Source: Paramarasmius palmivorus (taxonomy: Eukaryota > Basidiomycota > Agaricomycetes > Agaricales > Marasmiaceae). From it: 64,000 bases of DNA. A program made the translations under genes and the position numbers. The notes under the pieces are model-generated. The model made no database searches, was not told the origin of the DNA, and saw nothing but the letters and a program-made list of their open reading frames with translations. Below, piece by piece: positions 61,458 to 64,000 of the stretch; position 1 is the first letter of the stretch; each line of letters begins with the position of its first letter. The stretch spans positions 310,001-374,000 of the forward strand of contig JAYKXP010000028.1 of the NCBI GenBank assembly GCA_037176845.1, in the 5' to 3' direction.

Positions 61458-62903
61458 CTAAGCATGTCCGCTGGACACGTCGGGGTAGACATCGAACCGA
61501 CGTTGGGTGGTCACAGGAATTCCTTTCCGAGTCTCTTCGAACGTCGCGGGGTCTACTAGGCGTCGTGAGTGTTCAATCACCGTTTCCATCGCAATTGCGT
61601 ACCGATATCAACGTAAATGATTTCTTCCCCATCCTGTGCTTCGGCAAGGATCTTGCCCCTGTACCCTCGTAATTAGTAGACTTCGAAGATGGAGCTAGGG
61701 AGCACACTTACATAGGATCTACAACCATAGAGTGGCCCCACTGTAACCGGTTAGAACAAACAGGTCACAAAAGATCAATCACAAACTTACAGCATGATAG
61801 CCAGCGGTGAGGTCCCGGGCAGGACTGCACATTGAGAAGTAGACTTGATTGTCGACAGCCCTAAAAAGCCCAACAATTAAGCACAGCTTATTTTAGCGCC
61901 CTCGGAGGAATCCACACTCACCGCGTTCGGTTCAACAGCTCCCAGTGCAGAGGGCCTGTGGTCATATTAAATGCTCCGGGATAGATCAACATGTGGCAAC
62001 CTGTTCAGACACCTTAGACAGATAGGCAAGGAATCATCAGTGACCTAGCTATAAACAGACCTTGACGTGCATAGATTGCAGCCAACTCAAAGAAGCGTAC
62101 GTCGTAGCATATTCCAAGCCCAATTCGAGCAAACTCTAGTCGACGTGTGAGAATTGACAGCTAGACAAGATTGCGCCAGTACCTGTATCGAAGAAACTGA
62201 GGTCCTTGCCTCCGGTCAAGGTTTCACTTTCCTTTGCTAGTGTAAGAAACGGAAAAACAATATAGAGGTCAAAAGCACCTTGAACTTGATTTTGCCAGGA
62301 ATATCGATATCAAAGAGATGGATTTTGCGGTACAAAGCAACTAGATCACCTAGGGTGGAGTAATTCAATAAACATATAGCAACCCATCTCGCGGGATACA
62401 CACCCTTTGGGTTGTATACAGTGCAAGTGTTGTACACGTTGTCGTTTGTGCTATCACGTTCGGGTATAGAACCTTGATTGCGACTGGTATTCAGTCAATA
62501 TCTCTAGCAGGTAGTTCGTCCACTCAACCTCCGATAAGCCAGGATCCGACCTCTTTTGCAGCAGCAGAGAGCATCTTGACGGAATCGCTCTCGCTTTTCT
62601 CAATATCGTAGGGTTGACCAGAGACGAAACCAATCTTTTCTGCGTAAACAGGAAAGTGAACATGACCGTACGGAGAGTTGAAGCATTCCTTTGGAGCAAG
62701 ATAAGAAAGACAAGGTCAAAGAACGAGTGATAGACACAGACTGGAAGGACAATAAGATCGGGCTTTTTGGAGACAGCCGCAGCTTTCAAGATCATTTCTC
62801 TAGCATGCTTTAGATTTTCTGTTTTATTTGCACCAATGTGGCCCAGCTGAATGAGAGCAAGGTTGAATGGTTTGAAGCCTGAATGCTTGAGTAATTGTGA
62901 CAT
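61458..62903 (-). CDS. NIT2: omega-amidase, NIT2-type nitrilase
   Basis: The ATG at 62903 begins [20 protein letters not shown]. After an intron ending in AAG (exon resumes at 62688) the protein reads [20 protein letters not shown], which places the catalytic Glu. Lys is in [15 protein letters not shown] and Cys in [14 protein letters not shown], completing the nitrilase E-K-C triad. [20 protein letters not shown] and [16 protein letters not shown] are NIT2 hallmarks. The enzyme hydrolyses alpha-ketoglutaramate and alpha-ketosuccinamate, clearing toxic by-products of glutamine and asparagine transamination. About nine introns of ~50 nt break it. The stop is the TAG at 61458-61460 after DVSSGHA. 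Total length is around 320 residues, slightly longer than human NIT2. Confidence 0.92.
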
Positions 62904-63295
62904 TATGGTTGAGAATGAAGAGGAAGGTGAGGGAAGGGCTGGGGAACGCGGAGATACGAGTCAGAGCTAGAACGTCACAAGGCCGTGAGGCTTATAGCTT
63001 GGGGCACTTTCCTTTCTTACCATTTCAACCGGCGCATGGTATAGACTCTGGTCGGACTCTGGTTTCCTTTCTCTTTCTCTAACCACCATCATCTTCTTTT
63101 CCCCTTTCATTCTTCTCAAATCGAAGAAAGAGTCGAGCACCTTGAACTTGACTGCTCTCCACGGTGTTCCCAGTGGTTGCTGTACGTTCTCAGACTGTAT
63201 CCCACTCTCTTCACCTTTTCAGATATTTTCTTTCTACATTTCAGCGGCAGTCAAGTTCACCGTGTACTCTGTCGATTTCAAGCTCTCAACCCATC
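62904..63295. other. divergent promoter region, omega-amidase / 3'-edge ORF
   Basis: The 392 nt between the divergent starts carry both promoters. A pyrimidine-rich plus-strand tract (about 63055-63115) lies upstream of the ATG at 63296, as often found in fungal leaders, and a short intron in the leader is possible. Confidence 0.5.
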
Positions 63296-64000
63296 ATGAA
63301 CAACGACGACTCTATTTCAGTCTCGACGACTTGTTCGCCACCATCGCACATCGCCACCGTCTCATGGAACTATACTCCCCCAGAGTCCAGTTCAAAAGCC
63401 GTCGCCTTACCAAAAGGACTCTTTCATAGTTCAAGGTCAAAGCGTCGGTGCCATGTATCTGCGTCAACCAAAGCGTTCCCCTTTCAGAAATCTGGGAGTA
63501 GATCGGAGCGGGATGGATGGCGGAAGAAAGAAGTGGACCTGGAGTTGAATGCGGATCTAGTGGGGGTAAGAGTTGCGTTGAGTGTCTTGGAGGATTATGA
63601 GACAAAAGTTGGAATTGGTGGTCCTGCCAACGTTGATGTGGTTGTTCCTGATTTGATACGACCAGTAGACGAAGAAGAGGTAGCAGCCCACCAGACAAGT
63701 TGGAAAGAGCTCATGGCGGAGATGAGGAAGCCATTAGAGGATCGCCAGCGAGGGTCGAGTGACGTGGAGCAACCGTCGACGTCTGCACCTGTTCGGGATG
63801 GTCATATCGATTCTAGTCTCGAACAAGGTATCTCGATTCTTTCAGGCTTGGATCTTGCAGAATGGGATCACCGTTCACCAATACTTCCGACACCCAAGGT
63901 CAAAGTATCGACATTTGGAGTCGCGAGTCCTATTCCGCGGCCAGCGAGGAGCTGTTCATCAAGTCCGTTCGGTGACAGTGACGTCTCAATGTCGTTGGCA
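63296..64000 (+). CDS. uncharacterised protein, partial (runs off the right edge)
   Basis: From the ATG at 63296 (MNNDDSISVSTTCSPPSHIA) the frame stays open for all 235 codons to the window end, which is why its 3' end is unknown. The product is Ser/Pro-rich with a basic patch (SRSKRRCHVSASTKAF) and a more ordered Val/Glu/Asp-rich segment (about residues 75-160: VDLELNADLVGVRVALSVLE, IRPVDEEEVAAHQTSWKELM). Its end region has SP sites. I recognise no family. Frame length and lack of stops make a real gene likely, though introns further on cannot be excluded. Confidence 0.6.
   Translation, partial: MNNDDSISVSTTCSPPSHIATVSWNYTPPESSSKAVALPKGLFHSSRSKRRCHVSASTKAFPFQKSGSRSERDGWRKKEVDLELNADLVGVRVALSVLEDYETKVGIGGPANVDVVVPDLIRPVDEEEVAAHQTSWKELMAEMRKPLEDRQRGSSDVEQPSTSAPVRDGHIDSSLEQGISILSGLDLAEWDHRSPILPTPKVKVSTFGVASPIPRPARSCSSSPFGDSDVSMSLA

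Overview
The window is a gene-dense piece of a nuclear fungal chromosome, almost certainly from an Agaricomycete-type basidiomycete. Genes are split by many short introns (about 50-60 nt, GT...AG with CTNAC-like branch sites), intergenic gaps are short, and there is a tandem pair of the DUF6533 seven-helix membrane proteins that are typical of mushroom-forming fungi. I see no transposon, CRISPR array, virus-derived gene or biosynthetic cluster. Most genes are conserved eukaryotic housekeeping genes.

Layout. 1-5.4 kb: the 3' end of a RAD57/XRCC3-like recombinase (+), then a MARVEL-like four-helix protein, ATG8 and an SPFH/band-7 protein (all -). 5.7-9.1 kb: ER glucosidase I (GH63, +) and an intron-containing tRNA-Leu (-). 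9.3-16.7 kb: an SCF-Met30-like F-box/WD40 protein, a GSK-3 kinase and a short-form RNase Z (all -), with a 1.6-kb stretch lacking a recognisable gene before RNase Z. 16.8-23 kb: a serine-rich unknown protein and two tandem DUF6533 proteins (+). 23.2-30.7 kb: an HN1/Jupiter-like repeat protein (-), COQ7 (+), an isochorismatase-family hydrolase (-), a Cuz1/ZFAND1-like AN1 protein (-), ESCRT-III VPS2 (+) and COG4 (-). 30.9-44.3 kb (+): class V myosin, a PAP2-family lipid phosphatase and a Bni1/SepA-type formin, so the actin-cable maker and its cargo motor are two genes apart. 44.5-51 kb: a GPI-anchored PEBP-like protein (+), an RBM5/10-like splicing factor (-), a small complex I-like subunit (+) and a CUE-domain protein (-). 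51.3-63 kb: a FUSC/DUF2421 membrane protein (-), a GH3 beta-glucosidase with PA14 insert (-), a UPF0538/C2orf76 protein (+), a farnesylated Ydj1-type DnaJ (-) and a NIT2-type omega-amidase (-). From 63.3 kb an uncharacterised ORF runs off the right edge.

Functional themes. Several genes serve protein quality control and membrane traffic: ATG8, the CUE protein, Cuz1, VPS2, COG4, GH63 and Ydj1. Polarised growth is represented by myosin V and the formin. RNA processing is represented by RNase Z, the tRNA and the RBM5-like factor. Many pairs are divergent and share promoters of 70-200 bp (HN1-like/COQ7, Cuz1/VPS2, COG4/myosin V, RBM5-like/complex I-like, RNase Z/Ser-rich protein, GH3/UPF0538). 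The most useful observations are a compact eight-exon HN1/Jupiter-like gene, repeated use of AAG 3' splice sites, and 8-12-nt microexons. Exon joins were worked out by hand from reading frame, splice consensus and conserved protein motifs. Where exon coordinates are not given, only the outer boundaries of the gene are claimed.
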